64,000 bases of DNA from Bacillus sp. RAR_GA_16 (GTDB taxonomy: Bacteria > Bacillota > Bacilli > Bacillales > Guptibacillaceae), in the NCBI RefSeq assembly GCF_020165985.1, contig NZ_JAIUKZ010000010.1:186001-250000 (forward strand). The letters run 5' to 3'. The notes below the pieces were generated by a model, which did not search any database, had not been told where the DNA came from, and saw nothing but the letters and a program-made list of their open reading frames with translations. Made by a program: the position numbers and the translations under genes. Positions 16,396 to 25,187 of the stretch are shown in pieces (within the stretch, counting starts at the first letter, position 1; each line of letters opens with the position of its first letter).

Positions 16396-17094
16396 CTACT
16401 CAACTTCTGACATGCCATCTTCATAATAATCAAGGGTTAACTTTCCATCTGAATGTAACTGGGCTAAAAAAACATCATCGATCGTAACACGTTTTTCTGA
16501 TAACATTTTTCTAAGCCACGCTTCACTATGGCCAACTTCGGTTAATACTTCTTTTATGATCTCGCCATCCATAATGACCGTTTTCGGTTCTTTATCAGCC
16601 GGAAGATGAAGCCAAAGCTCAGATGGCTTCACTGCTCGGTAATCGCGTTTTAATAGAACGCTAAGCTCTCCATCTGATTCAAGAAGCGCAAATTCAACTT
16701 CATTAGCTGAAAAGACACTCTTTTTTCGCAGCATCTCTAGCAATTCATCAGTTGTAAAGCGTTCTTTCTTCAAGTTCTCTTCAAGTATCTTTCCATCTTT
16801 AATAAAGACTCTGGCTTTCCCCTCTACAAAATCTCTCACCTTTTTATTTTTCAGGGAAATGTAGCTAAAGAAAACAGAAATAAGAGTCCAAATCAATATA
16901 CTCGTAACCCCGTGAAGCAAACTAACGCCTACATCCATCGATAAACTACCTGCAATATCACCGATAATAATGCCTACAATATATTCGAAGTAAGATAGCT
17001 TTGATAACTGTTTTTTACCAAGTAGCTTTGTAATAATAAAAAGTCCAATGAGTATGAACAGTGATCTTAGAATAACTTCTATCCATTCCGTCAT
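16396..17094 (-). CDS. DUF421 (YetF-like) membrane protein
   Basis: A 232-aa member of the YetF/YdfS/YkjA-type family. Three N-terminal membrane segments (about 7-24, 33-52 and 60-80) are followed by a soluble tail with two related beta-rich units containing KDGKILEENLKK and MDGEIIKEVLTE. YetF-like proteins include spore germination proteins GerE-independent and small-acid response proteins; the function is not settled. ATG 17094 lies behind AAGGGGA. It heads a two-gene operon with the FbpA-like gene. Confidence 0.85.
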   Translation of the reverse strand: MTEWIEVILRSLFILIGLFIITKLLGKKQLSKLSYFEYIVGIIIGDIAGSLSMDVGVSLLHGVTSILIWTLISVFFSYISLKNKKVRDFVEGKARVFIKDGKILEENLKKERFTTDELLEMLRKKSVFSANEVEFALLESDGELSVLLKRDYRAVKPSELWLHLPADKEPKTVIMDGEIIKEVLTEVGHSEAWLRKMLSEKRVTIDDVFLAQLHSDGKLTLDYYEDGMSEVE

Positions 17095-17329
17095 ATGACT
17101 ATTCCCCTTTTATTTGACGTAAAACCACATATTCCTTCCATATTGTAGTAGCTTGTCCGGAAATGAATCTTTCTACACGTATTTCGGAGTGCCATTTATT
17201 TAAATGAACTTTACGGACCAGGAAAAGTAAGAGTTAGACTTCACACTGAGTGAAGTTGTCTATACACAGTTCAATAGATACGGTAAGATGAAAAAACAAA
17301 CGAACTGGCGAATGAGAAAGGAAGATACG

Positions 17330-19418
17330 ATGCTTTTACAAGCAAAAGAACAGCTGAAACAGCATTTTGGATATGAAGAATTTCGAGGTGGTCAGGAAGA
17401 GATCATTTCGAGTGTTCTATCCCAAAATAATACACTAGGTATTATGCCTACTGGCGGGGGTAAGTCGATCTGCTATCAGAATCCCTGCTCTTCTATCAGA
17501 GGGACTAACAATCGTCATCTCACCGCTTATTTCATTAATGAAAGATCAGGTTGATGCGCTAGCAAGCTACGGTATTGATGCCGCTTATATTAATAGCTCT
17601 CTGACAGAAACCGAAATAAAAGAACGAATGATAGAGGCAGAAAGTGGAGAATTAAAGTTACTTTATGTTGCCCCAGAACGTCTAGAAGCACCTACTTTTC
17701 AACGTTTATTGCAGCGAACAACCATATCACTTATTGCAGTCGATGAGGCGCACTGTATATCTCAATGGGGACACGATTTTAGACCTAGCTATATGAAAAT
17801 TAGCCAAATGATTCATCACTTTGAAGATCAGCCGCCGGTCGTTGCTTTAACGGCTACTGCGACACCTGAAGTTATTCAAGATATCCAGCGGCTTCTAAAT
17901 ATTGTTCCAGAACAAACGTTTATCTCTGGCTTTGCACGAGAAAACTTACATTTCTCAGTTATTAAGGGAGAAAAGAAAAAATCGTTTATCGACAAATATC
18001 TTAGCCAAAACAATACGGAATCCGGTATCATTTACACAGCTACCCGAAAAGAAGCAGATCAGCTATATAGCTCCCTTCTAAAACAGGGAATAAAAGTAGG
18101 CAAATATCATGCTGGAATGACTGAGCTTGAGCGAAAATCCGCTCAAGAAGAGTTTTTATTCGATAACATATCGGTTATGGTAGCGACAAATGCATTTGGA
18201 ATGGGAATTGACAAATCCAATGTTCGATTTGTCATCCATCATAATCTTCCAAAAAACATGGAATCATACTATCAGGAAGCAGGGCGTGCCGGACGTGATG
18301 GCGAAGAAAGTGATTGTTTCATTCTCTTTTCTGCTGGAGATATTCACGTCCAGAAGTTTCTCATTGACCAAAACCAGCATGAGCCTGAGCGAAAATCGGC
18401 TGATCTTGCAAAATTAAAAGCGATGGTGGATTATTGCCATACAGAGAAATGTTTGCAAGGAACCATTCTTCACTACTTTGGTGATGAACGACCGGGCTAT
18501 CACTGTGGCAAATGTAGCAATTGCATCGATGACAGAGAATCTGTGGATATTACGCGTGAAGCTCAGATGATATTCTCGACCATTAAACGGGTGAACGAAC
18601 GCTTTGGAAAAACGATGATCGCTCAAATTTTAAAAGGCTCAAAGTCTAAACGAATGAACGAGCTTCGCTTAAATAGCGTTTCCACGTTCGGCCTATTAAA
18701 GCACCTTACACAGCAGGAAATTGTTGACATGATTAACTTTCTAACAGCAGAACAGTATCTTCTTCTTACAGAAAGCAAATACCCAACGCTGATCCTACAG
18801 GAAAAAACGTTACCAGTTCTAAGAGGGCACGAAACCATCTTCAAGAAAGTCGCTCGTAAACCGATCGTCACTGGGGAAGATGATCAACTCTTTACACAAC
18901 TACGAACGCTAAGGAAGCAAATTGCTGATCGAGACAACGTTCCGCCGTACGTTGTGTTCGCAGACAGTACATTACGAGAAATGAGTGCTCACATGCCGTC
19001 CTCCCGTGAAGAAATGCTTCAAATTAAAGGTGTCGGCGAGATGAAGTTTGATAAATACGGCGAAGCCTTTTTAGAACTTTTGCTTTCAGCTAAATCAACG
19101 CCAGCTTCTTCTGAAGATGCTAGCCATAGAACGACACTCAAATTATTTGAAGACGGCAAAGACATCGTAAACATTTCTGCTGCTCGATCATTAAGTCCTA
19201 CTACGATAGAAAGTCACTTGCTAAAAGCCTTTGAAGAAGGATTGTTTCATGACACTACTCGACTGCTTGATCAAGACACAGAAAATGCGATTTTAGAAAA
19301 AGCAGAAGTCGTTGGATTTGATAAATTAAAACCAATAAAAGAAGCTCTTCCTGAATCGTTTACTTACTTTCAAATAAAAGTCGCTTTAACGAAAAATCGT
19401 TTAACTTCAAAAAAATAA
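17330..19418 (+). pseudogene. recQ: ATP-dependent DNA helicase RecQ, frameshifted
   Basis: RecQ unwinds duplex DNA 3' to 5' in repair and replication restart. Walker A (MPTGGGKS), motif II ([15 protein letters not shown]), motif VI ([10 protein letters not shown]), a four-Cys zinc motif ending CGKCSNC, RQC, HRDC (about 500-580) and a C-terminal RecQ helix-turn-helix are all recognisable. The frame breaks at 17480-17481: the sequence reads CAGAATCCC, while removing one A gives [19 protein letters not shown], the expected family sequence, and restores a protein of about 695 aa. ATG 17330 follows GAAAGGA. No other lesion is seen, so the gene is either freshly broken or miscalled. Confidence 0.88.
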
Positions 19419-19422
19419 CAAC

Positions 19423-19450
19423 AAAAAAAGAGGATGGCGCATCCTCTTTT
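19423..19450. terminator. Bidirectional terminator between recQ and the yknZ-like gene
   Basis: AAGAGGATG / CATCCTCTT stem with A7 and T7 flanks. Confidence 0.9.
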
Positions 19451-19455
19451 TTTGT

Positions 19456-20643
19456 TTATTCATAGCGAAGCGAATCAATCGGATCGAGTCTTGAAGCTTT
19501 GTTCGCAGGCAAGAGACCAAAGACAATCCCAATTAACATTGAAAATAGAACCGCTCCTAGGACAACCTGCCACGAAATTAAGGATGGCCAGTCCGCAAAG
19601 AACGATACAAGAAACGCCGTTCCTGATCCAAGTAAGATACCGATGATCCCACCGATTAAGGTAAGTATGATTGATTCTACGAGAAACTGTAGAAGTATTT
19701 GCTGTCTCGTCGCCCCCAATGACTTGCGAATCCCAATTTCACGCGTTCGCTCTGTAACGGAGACGAGCATAATGTTCATAACGCCAATGCCACCAACTAA
19801 CAGTGAAATACCAGCTATGCTACCGATAATCGTTGTCATGATAGTAGTTACCTGCCCAATTCCTTGAGCGATTTCTTTCATATTAATCACTTGATAGGAA
19901 TCATCCGTGTCATGAAGCTGATTTAATACCGTCGTTGCACGCTCTCCTATAGGCTGTATGTCATCTGCATTTTCCACTTGAAGCGTAACCTGGCTATAGT
20001 TACTTGTACCAAGCATGTTTCGCATTGCCGTCCATGGAATATACGTTTCGACAGAACCAAATGCGAAGAGACCTGTTGGTTTCTCTAGAACACCAATCAC
20101 TTCCACAGGCTGAACACCAATGCGAATAATTTCCCCGATCGGTGACTTCCCTTCAAATAACTCTTCCTGCATCGCTGCACTCACGACCGCTACCCTCCGA
20201 CCGCCAAGAAAATCAGCGTTTGTAAAGGAACGCCCCGTCTCCACTTTCAATTGATTCACGTCTAAATATGCTTCATTTATGCCAGTAATGGACGTTTCTG
20301 CTTCTTCATCGCGGAGTCTAGCTGTTGAAAATTCCGAGGAGGAGGCAACCACATTTGAAACTTTTTCAATGCCCTCTAACTGTCGGATATCTTCTTGGGT
20401 AAAAGGATTCTCCTCCCATTTCCCCTGCTGCATTTCTTCTTCAGATGGCTGATAAAAGACTTCAATTGTATTCCCGTCTCCAGCAATTTGAGATTTCAAC
20501 ATTGCTTCTCCACCTTGACCAATCGCCACAACAACAATGACTGCTGCGACGCCAATAATAATCCCAAGCATTGTTAAAATGGATCGCATTTTATGGGCTT
20601 TCACTGACATGAGAGCCATTTTGATATTTTCCCAAAGACTCAA
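19456..20643 (-). CDS. yknZ: MacB-type ABC transporter permease (YknZ-like)
   Basis: A 395-aa permease of the MacB/FtsX type: one N-terminal membrane helix, an extracytoplasmic domain (about 45-270) and three C-terminal helices, ending near the typical NPARKAS-like PANKASRLDPIDSLRYE. It pairs with the ATPase encoded just upstream; the TTG start overlaps that gene's stop (TTGA). In B. subtilis YknWXYZ protects against the toxic peptide SdpC. The gene order W-X-Y-Z is the same here. Confidence 0.88.
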   Translation of the reverse strand: MSLWENIKMALMSVKAHKMRSILTMLGIIIGVAAVIVVVAIGQGGEAMLKSQIAGDGNTIEVFYQPSEEEMQQGKWEENPFTQEDIRQLEGIEKVSNVVASSSEFSTARLRDEEAETSITGINEAYLDVNQLKVETGRSFTNADFLGGRRVAVVSAAMQEELFEGKSPIGEIIRIGVQPVEVIGVLEKPTGLFAFGSVETYIPWTAMRNMLGTSNYSQVTLQVENADDIQPIGERATTVLNQLHDTDDSYQVINMKEIAQGIGQVTTIMTTIIGSIAGISLLVGGIGVMNIMLVSVTERTREIGIRKSLGATRQQILLQFLVESIILTLIGGIIGILLGSGTAFLVSFFADWPSLISWQVVLGAVLFSMLIGIVFGLLPANKASRLDPIDSLRYE

Positions 20644-21332
20644 CGCGTTTGTCCCCCTTTCTCAAAAGGGTTCTGGCCCAGTAAGCCATCTCTTACATAA
20701 ATCACTCGGTTCGCGTATTCGGCTACTTCTGGTTCATGGGTCACAACAACAATGGTAGTCCCCTCTTGATTGAGCTGAACAAACAAATCCATTATGGCAA
20801 CACTTGTCGCTGTATCAAGAGCACCTGTGGGCTCATCCGCAAGAATAAGTGATGGATGATTCACAAGAGCTCTCGCAATGGCAACGCGTTGCTTTTGACC
20901 ACCTGAAAGCTCATTTGGAAGATGGTCCACTCGATCTTGCAATCCTACTTTTGTTAAAGCATCGCGCGCGCGTTCTTCCCGCTCTTTTTTAGAAGCACCT
21001 GCGTAAACCATTGGAAGTTCGACATTTTTGAGCGCGGTAAGTCTTGGCAACAATTGAAACTGTTGAAACACAAAACCAATGGATTGATTTCGTACCTTGG
21101 CTAACTCTTGATCTTTATGTTGAGAAACATCTTCTTCATTTAAAAAGTAAGAACCCGTCGTCGGACGATCGAGGCAGCCAATAATATTCATCAATGTCGA
21201 TTTCCCCGACCCTGATGGCCCCATAATAGCGACAAATTCACCACTTTTGATTTCTAGACTTATACCTCTCAGTACATTTACCGACTCCTTGCCAAGAGTG
21301 TAACTTTTGGTGATTTCTTCAAGTTGGATCAT
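20640..21332 (-). CDS. yknY: MacB-type ABC transporter ATPase (YknY-like)
   Basis: A 230-aa ABC ATPase with Walker A GPSGSGKST, Q loop FQQFQLLPRLTALKN, signature LSGGQKQRVAIARAL, Walker B ILADEPTGALD and the switch His in VVTHEPEVAEY. It drives the YknZ-like permease. ATG 21332 overlaps the stop of the adaptor gene by four bases. Confidence 0.93.
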   Translation of the reverse strand: MIQLEEITKSYTLGKESVNVLRGISLEIKSGEFVAIMGPSGSGKSTLMNIIGCLDRPTTGSYFLNEEDVSQHKDQELAKVRNQSIGFVFQQFQLLPRLTALKNVELPMVYAGASKKEREERARDALTKVGLQDRVDHLPNELSGGQKQRVAIARALVNHPSLILADEPTGALDTATSVAIMDLFVQLNQEGTTIVVVTHEPEVAEYANRVIYVRDGLLGQNPFEKGGQTR

Positions 21333-22450
21333 TCTACGGACACTTCCATCTTATTTTTAAGATGATCAGGTGCACCGACGATCACTTCTGATTTCTGAGA
21401 TATCCCTTTTGCTACTTCAATCCGTTTTGAAGTGGAAGAGCCTGTTTCTATTTGGCGTTTCACAGCCTTCCCGTCTTCTACGATAAAGACAAACGATTCT
21501 TCTCCCTCTTGTTGCACCGCTTCTAATGGTAAGGTGAGAGCATCATGTGATTCTGTTTCAATTTCAAGAATCATTTGGAAACCTGGCTTTAAATCCACCT
21601 CTTCTGGATGAGTGAATTTGACAGAAACGGGATATTGGACTGCAGAGGTATTCGCTTCAGGTGCAGACGCTTGTGGTAAATAGCCTACTTCTATAATTTC
21701 TGCTTCCCACTTTTCATCAGGAAGCACATCTGTTGTAATCGTTACTTTTTGACCAGCTTCGATATTTAACGTATCGTATTCCGAAAGCGTGCCTTCTACG
21801 ATGAGATTTTCCATACTTCCAATCCGTAAGAGAGGTTTCTCCATTTGGGCGGACTCCGGAATGCTTTCATCATTTGCTTCGAGTACAATACCGTTAATGT
21901 CACTTGTTACATCAAGCTCACTAACCTTCTGTTTTAAACGATCTCGCTGAAGCAGTGCCTGACGTAAATCTAGATTTGCCATTCGCTTATCCATTATTAC
22001 TTGATCAATTTCCGCTTCCATCGCTTCTTCTGCTTCTTCATCCCCACGATTATCATCTAAATCGCTTTGTTTTTCCTTAAGCCGCTTTTCTTGTTTATCA
22101 AGTGAGTTGATTCGCAGATAAAGCGATTCAATATTGATCTCATTTTGTTCTTTCTCCATTTCTAAATCCTTGTTCTCATAGGTAACAACCGGATCTCCTT
22201 TACTAACAGAATCTCCTTCTTTGACAAGAACCTCTTTCAGTTCGCCTTTACTTGCGTCCTGATAAAGGGTACTTTCATTAGCCATGGCCAGCGTTCCAGG
22301 AGTCATAATTGTTGACTTCATTTCTTTCAACTTTGCCGTTTCTGTCTTAACAGTAGCCGTACGATCTGCATATGTACGATAAATATTTGCTCCTACTATG
22401 AGAACAATGATCGTAATGACAGCAATGATGATCCATACTTTCTTTTTCAT
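21329..22450 (-). CDS. yknX: Efflux adaptor (membrane fusion protein, YknX-like)
   Basis: A 373-aa membrane-anchored adaptor. An N-terminal membrane segment (about 4-24) leads to a lipoyl-like half (LVKEGDSVSKGDPVVTYENKDLE), a coiled coil rich in Glu, Lys and Asp (about 95-165), the second lipoyl half and a beta-barrel. It would link the YknYZ-type pump to substrate outside the membrane. It lies three bases after the YknW-like gene. Confidence 0.88.
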   Translation of the reverse strand: MKKKVWIIIAVITIIVLIVGANIYRTYADRTATVKTETAKLKEMKSTIMTPGTLAMANESTLYQDASKGELKEVLVKEGDSVSKGDPVVTYENKDLEMEKEQNEINIESLYLRINSLDKQEKRLKEKQSDLDDNRGDEEAEEAMEAEIDQVIMDKRMANLDLRQALLQRDRLKQKVSELDVTSDINGIVLEANDESIPESAQMEKPLLRIGSMENLIVEGTLSEYDTLNIEAGQKVTITTDVLPDEKWEAEIIEVGYLPQASAPEANTSAVQYPVSVKFTHPEEVDLKPGFQMILEIETESHDALTLPLEAVQQEGEESFVFIVEDGKAVKRQIETGSSTSKRIEVAKGISQKSEVIVGAPDHLKNKMEVSVE

Positions 22451-22453
22451 ACG

Positions 22454-23134
22454 TTACATTCCTGACATGGTATTCATCATACCACTAACCGCTGCAGCAC
22501 CGATTGTAAAGACAAGGAAGATAATGGCGATCGCCCAGGCAAGTCCCTTTGGCCACTTAGCTGTTATTCGAAGTCCAATCCCAGTTAATACAATCGTCCA
22601 TATGCCAAAGATTTCGATCCCATTAAGAAAAGCACCAATGGATCCTTCTGAACTGACTAGCGCGCCAAGACTTGTATAAAGCTCACTCGGTGATCCACCT
22701 AGTAGCGCAAGAAGAAGACCATTTAACACCAAGCCAATGGCACTTATGAAGCTGATATAAGTATTCATAGAGAAAAATTGCTTAAATGTCGCTTCAGAGC
22801 TTGTTGCTTTATTAATTAACCAAAAAATGAAGCTTGAAAAGAGAATGCCAAAAATCGGACCAAGCGCGGAAAAAATGACGGTTGAAATCTTTGAAAATAA
22901 GATTATGCCGTCCATATTTTCCCCTTCTAACTCCCCTGTAGCAAATTGTTCTTCAAAGCCTGGACCGATTACCATTAACCAGCCTCCAAACAATGAAAGC
23001 AATGTTACGATAATAAGGGGAACCCAAATTTTCGGATTAGAGCGTATGGTGGCAAACTGTTCTCCAGGACTCCAAATCATCGCTAATACTGATGGTTTTT
23101 CTGTTTTACCTTTTTCTTCAAACGTTTCGTTCAC
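22454..23134 (-). CDS. yknW: Yip1-family membrane protein (YknW-like)
   Basis: A 226-aa protein with five to six membrane segments, the first at about 32-50, of the Yip1 type. In B. subtilis YknW is an accessory of the YknXYZ pump. GTG 23134 is chosen because AAAGG lies 11 bases upstream; the GTG at 23143 is too near to it. A sigma-W-like promoter precedes the gene. Confidence 0.82.
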   Translation of the reverse strand: MNETFEEKGKTEKPSVLAMIWSPGEQFATIRSNPKIWVPLIIVTLLSLFGGWLMVIGPGFEEQFATGELEGENMDGIILFSKISTVIFSALGPIFGILFSSFIFWLINKATSSEATFKQFFSMNTYISFISAIGLVLNGLLLALLGGSPSELYTSLGALVSSEGSIGAFLNGIEIFGIWTIVLTGIGLRITAKWPKGLAWAIAIIFLVFTIGAAAVSGMMNTMSGM

Positions 23135-23171
23135 TATGTACACAACCTTTCAAAATAATGTCACCTCTTTC

Positions 23172-23198
23172 TACGATTCTCGTAAATAGATGGTTCCA
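23172..23198 (-). promoter_or_regulatory. Sigma-W-like promoter of the yknWXYZ-like operon
   Basis: On the minus strand TGGAAC (23198-23193) and CGTA (23175-23172) are 17 bp apart, one mismatch from the sigma-W consensus TGAAAC-N16/17-CGTA. B. subtilis yknWXYZ is a known sigma-W target. Confidence 0.6.
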
Positions 23199-23249
23199 TG
23201 ATTTTGAAAAAAAGTTAATTTATTTTCCTATAGCTTATTCATGTCCATC

Positions 23250-23280
23250 AAAAAAAGCCGATTATTAAAAAATAATCAGC
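23250..23280 (-). terminator. Terminator of the 67-aa gene
   Basis: GCTGATTATT / AATAATCGGC stem followed by T7 on the minus strand. Confidence 0.8.
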
Positions 23281-23312
23281 CTCAATTATATTGATGAATA
23301 GCTGCTCTCTTT

Positions 23313-23327
23313 TTGAACTTGGTTCAA
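23313..23327. repeat. Short palindrome TTGAAC-TTG-GTTCAA
   Basis: Perfect 6-3-6 inverted repeat between the left long repeat copy and the terminator. No role assigned. Confidence 0.4.
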
Positions 23328-23338
23328 ATAAGAGTTGG

Positions 23339-23372
23339 CATGCCCTAATGGCGCTACAACGCTTAACGTTGC
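23339..23372. repeat. Left copy of an imperfect inverted repeat flanking the 67-aa gene
   Basis: CATGCCC-TA-ATGGCGCT... to CGTTGC aligns in reverse complement with 23612-23641 with a few mismatches and gaps. It lies 3' of the gene. Confidence 0.65.
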
Positions 23373-23374
23373 AT

Positions 23375-23578
23375 CTAGCTATAGTGCAAGCGCAGCTTCA
23401 TGATGTAGTCGACATCACCAAATTCGAGAGATTCTAAGATCTCTTCCTCTGAGAATCCAGTAGCCGTCGCGATCGTCCTGATGTATGGTCTTTTCTCCAA
23501 CATTATGCATCGTGCCCTGGCTTTCTGTGTCTGGTAAAGGACTTGCGAGTAGCGATTGTTAAAAACGATTCGCTTCAC
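23375..23578 (-). CDS. Small protein resembling sigma factor region 3, 67 aa
   Basis: GTG 23578 lies behind a strong AAGGAG. The centre EKRPYIRTIATATGFSEEEI resembles region 3 of sigma-B/F type factors (ELGRSPTIDEIA..L..SEEEVLEA), but regions 2 and 4 are absent, so it cannot be a normal sigma factor. A sigma-B-like promoter lies at 23651-23676. A regulator that competes for, or modifies, RNA polymerase is one idea; a decayed sigma gene is another, though the intact ribosome binding site and terminator speak against decay. Confidence 0.55.
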   Translation of the reverse strand: MKRIVFNNRYSQVLYQTQKARARCIMLEKRPYIRTIATATGFSEEEILESLEFGDVDYIMKLRLHYS

Positions 23579-23611
23579 TGTTTTCTCCTTTCACACCCAT
23601 AATCCATGCTC

Positions 23612-23641
23612 GCAACGCTAAGGTTGAGTGCCATGGGCATG
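23612..23641. repeat. Right copy of the inverted repeat flanking the 67-aa gene
   Basis: GCAACGCTAAGGTTGAGTGCC to GGGCATG region, reverse complement of the left copy with a few changes. It lies in the leader of the 67-aa gene. Confidence 0.65.
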
Positions 23642-23650
23642 TAATGAACT

Positions 23651-23676
23651 ATACCCCGGTTACACCATTAAGAAAC
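23651..23676 (-). promoter_or_regulatory. Sigma-B-like promoter of the 67-aa gene
   Basis: On the minus strand GTTTCT (23676-23671) and GGGTAT (23656-23651), spacer 14; consensus GTTTAA-N12/15-GGGTAT. Confidence 0.6.
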
Positions 23677-23766
23677 AATAAAAAAATGAAAAGATAATAA
23701 CAGGTAGCCGTATGTTCCTCAATCAATGCGCCGATCAATATTACGTTCATGAAAAAAGAAAGACGT

Positions 23767-25011
23767 TCAGCTAAGAACATCTTCTTCTTGATAAAGCATC
23801 GCTTTTATCATCAGATGGTACCTGTCCATAATCTGCTCTTTCGTAAGTGGGAGCACGCGGACAAAATCTTCCACAACATCTTTATCTGAACGAAGCCATG
23901 CATGGTAAGATCGTTTCACATAACGTTCTGCATCGTCGAATTGGTCAAAACCGATATCTTCTACATGACCTCGACACATTACTTCCCACTTTCCTTCACG
24001 TCCAGGACGAATATAAATGATTTTACCATCATGGTTTTCATAGAACGACCCACTTTCACTATTACGCTCATTCAGCTTATTCCGTTCAGAGTCTTTTTGA
24101 ACTGGCTTTAGTTTAAAGGAAGGCTCAACAAAAACTTGGAACGTGTCCTCATTTAGTTCACAACCTGCAGCTTTAGGATGGCCGCCACCCCCATACCGGG
24201 ATGCAAATTCTGATACATCTGCACTTTCATGTATCGTCCGAAACCCTAAGCGTTTGCTACCCATATTCATAATTGCGATTATATCTAGATGTGGATTTCG
24301 CTTATTTAACTCATTTCCAAGTTCTGAATGATAGGACTCTGCGTGTACAAGACCGATACAATATTCATCGACAAACATTTGCACAAGCTGACGGTTTTTC
24401 TGATGAATGTACCTTTCAATCTTACGTTCTTCAAGATCAAGAATCATTTCCTCTGCTTCATTAAACTTAAAGGAATCAGGTTCACGTGTTAAACGCCTGA
24501 TCATTTCCGCTTTAAACGTTTCTCTTCCCATGATTGAGAACAAATCATTTAAGCGTTTCGCATCTACTTCGTTTTCTTCTTCCCATTCCCACGTATCATA
24601 CTTCCGCACAAGCTCAAGGAATTCTTCTAGACTTTCCAACCGCTCAATCTTTTCTTTTTCTAGTAGATAATCATAAAAAAGAGTAGCCGCACATGTTTTC
24701 TGATCGTCTCCCGGATCGACATACCCCCATTTATATTCATTAAAATGCATCGCGGTTGCATGATGGTCAATCATTTGAATGTGAGACCCTTCCCGAAACC
24801 GTTCATCTAGAAGCTTTTCGACGTGCTGGTTTACGGATAAGTCAGTAATAAAAATTGGATCTCCATTCTTTTGTTGTAGAAACCCTTCCACCCGTTCGTT
24901 TAAATTACGATATGTACAATGGGTCACATCTACCTCTTTCTCAAAAGCAAGTTCAGCTATGAGCGCGCAGGCTGTTCCATCGAGATCACTATCAGTAAAT
25001 AATTTTATCAT
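23767..25011 (-). CDS. DHH/DHHA1 family phosphoesterase
   Basis: A 414-aa phosphoesterase. Motif I is DSDLDGTA near the N-terminus, the DHH motif is MIDHHATAMHF (about 100), and the C-terminal DHHA1 signature is YGGGGHPKAAGCEL (about 270). A further 120-residue tail follows with no motif I recognise. The family includes nanoRNases (NrnA) and cyclic dinucleotide hydrolases; the substrate here is open. ATG 25011 follows AGGAGG; the frame continues to 25062 without a ribosome binding site. Confidence 0.85.
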   Translation of the reverse strand: MIKLFTDSDLDGTACALIAELAFEKEVDVTHCTYRNLNERVEGFLQQKNGDPIFITDLSVNQHVEKLLDERFREGSHIQMIDHHATAMHFNEYKWGYVDPGDDQKTCAATLFYDYLLEKEKIERLESLEEFLELVRKYDTWEWEEENEVDAKRLNDLFSIMGRETFKAEMIRRLTREPDSFKFNEAEEMILDLEERKIERYIHQKNRQLVQMFVDEYCIGLVHAESYHSELGNELNKRNPHLDIIAIMNMGSKRLGFRTIHESADVSEFASRYGGGGHPKAAGCELNEDTFQVFVEPSFKLKPVQKDSERNKLNERNSESGSFYENHDGKIIYIRPGREGKWEVMCRGHVEDIGFDQFDDAERYVKRSYHAWLRSDKDVVEDFVRVLPLTKEQIMDRYHLMIKAMLYQEEDVLS

Positions 25012-25187
25012 TCTTTTATTCCTCCTATTCCCTAGTAGTATGTACGCCAATTTGAAATTCATGAAAACTTATCTAACACAAAAAAGCGAGCATATGCCCG
25101 CTTCTATCTTGCAATTTTTCAATTATACAGGCCAATACTCGATCATGTCCAATTGTTCATCACAGCACGTGCGTTCTTCTTGGAGAG

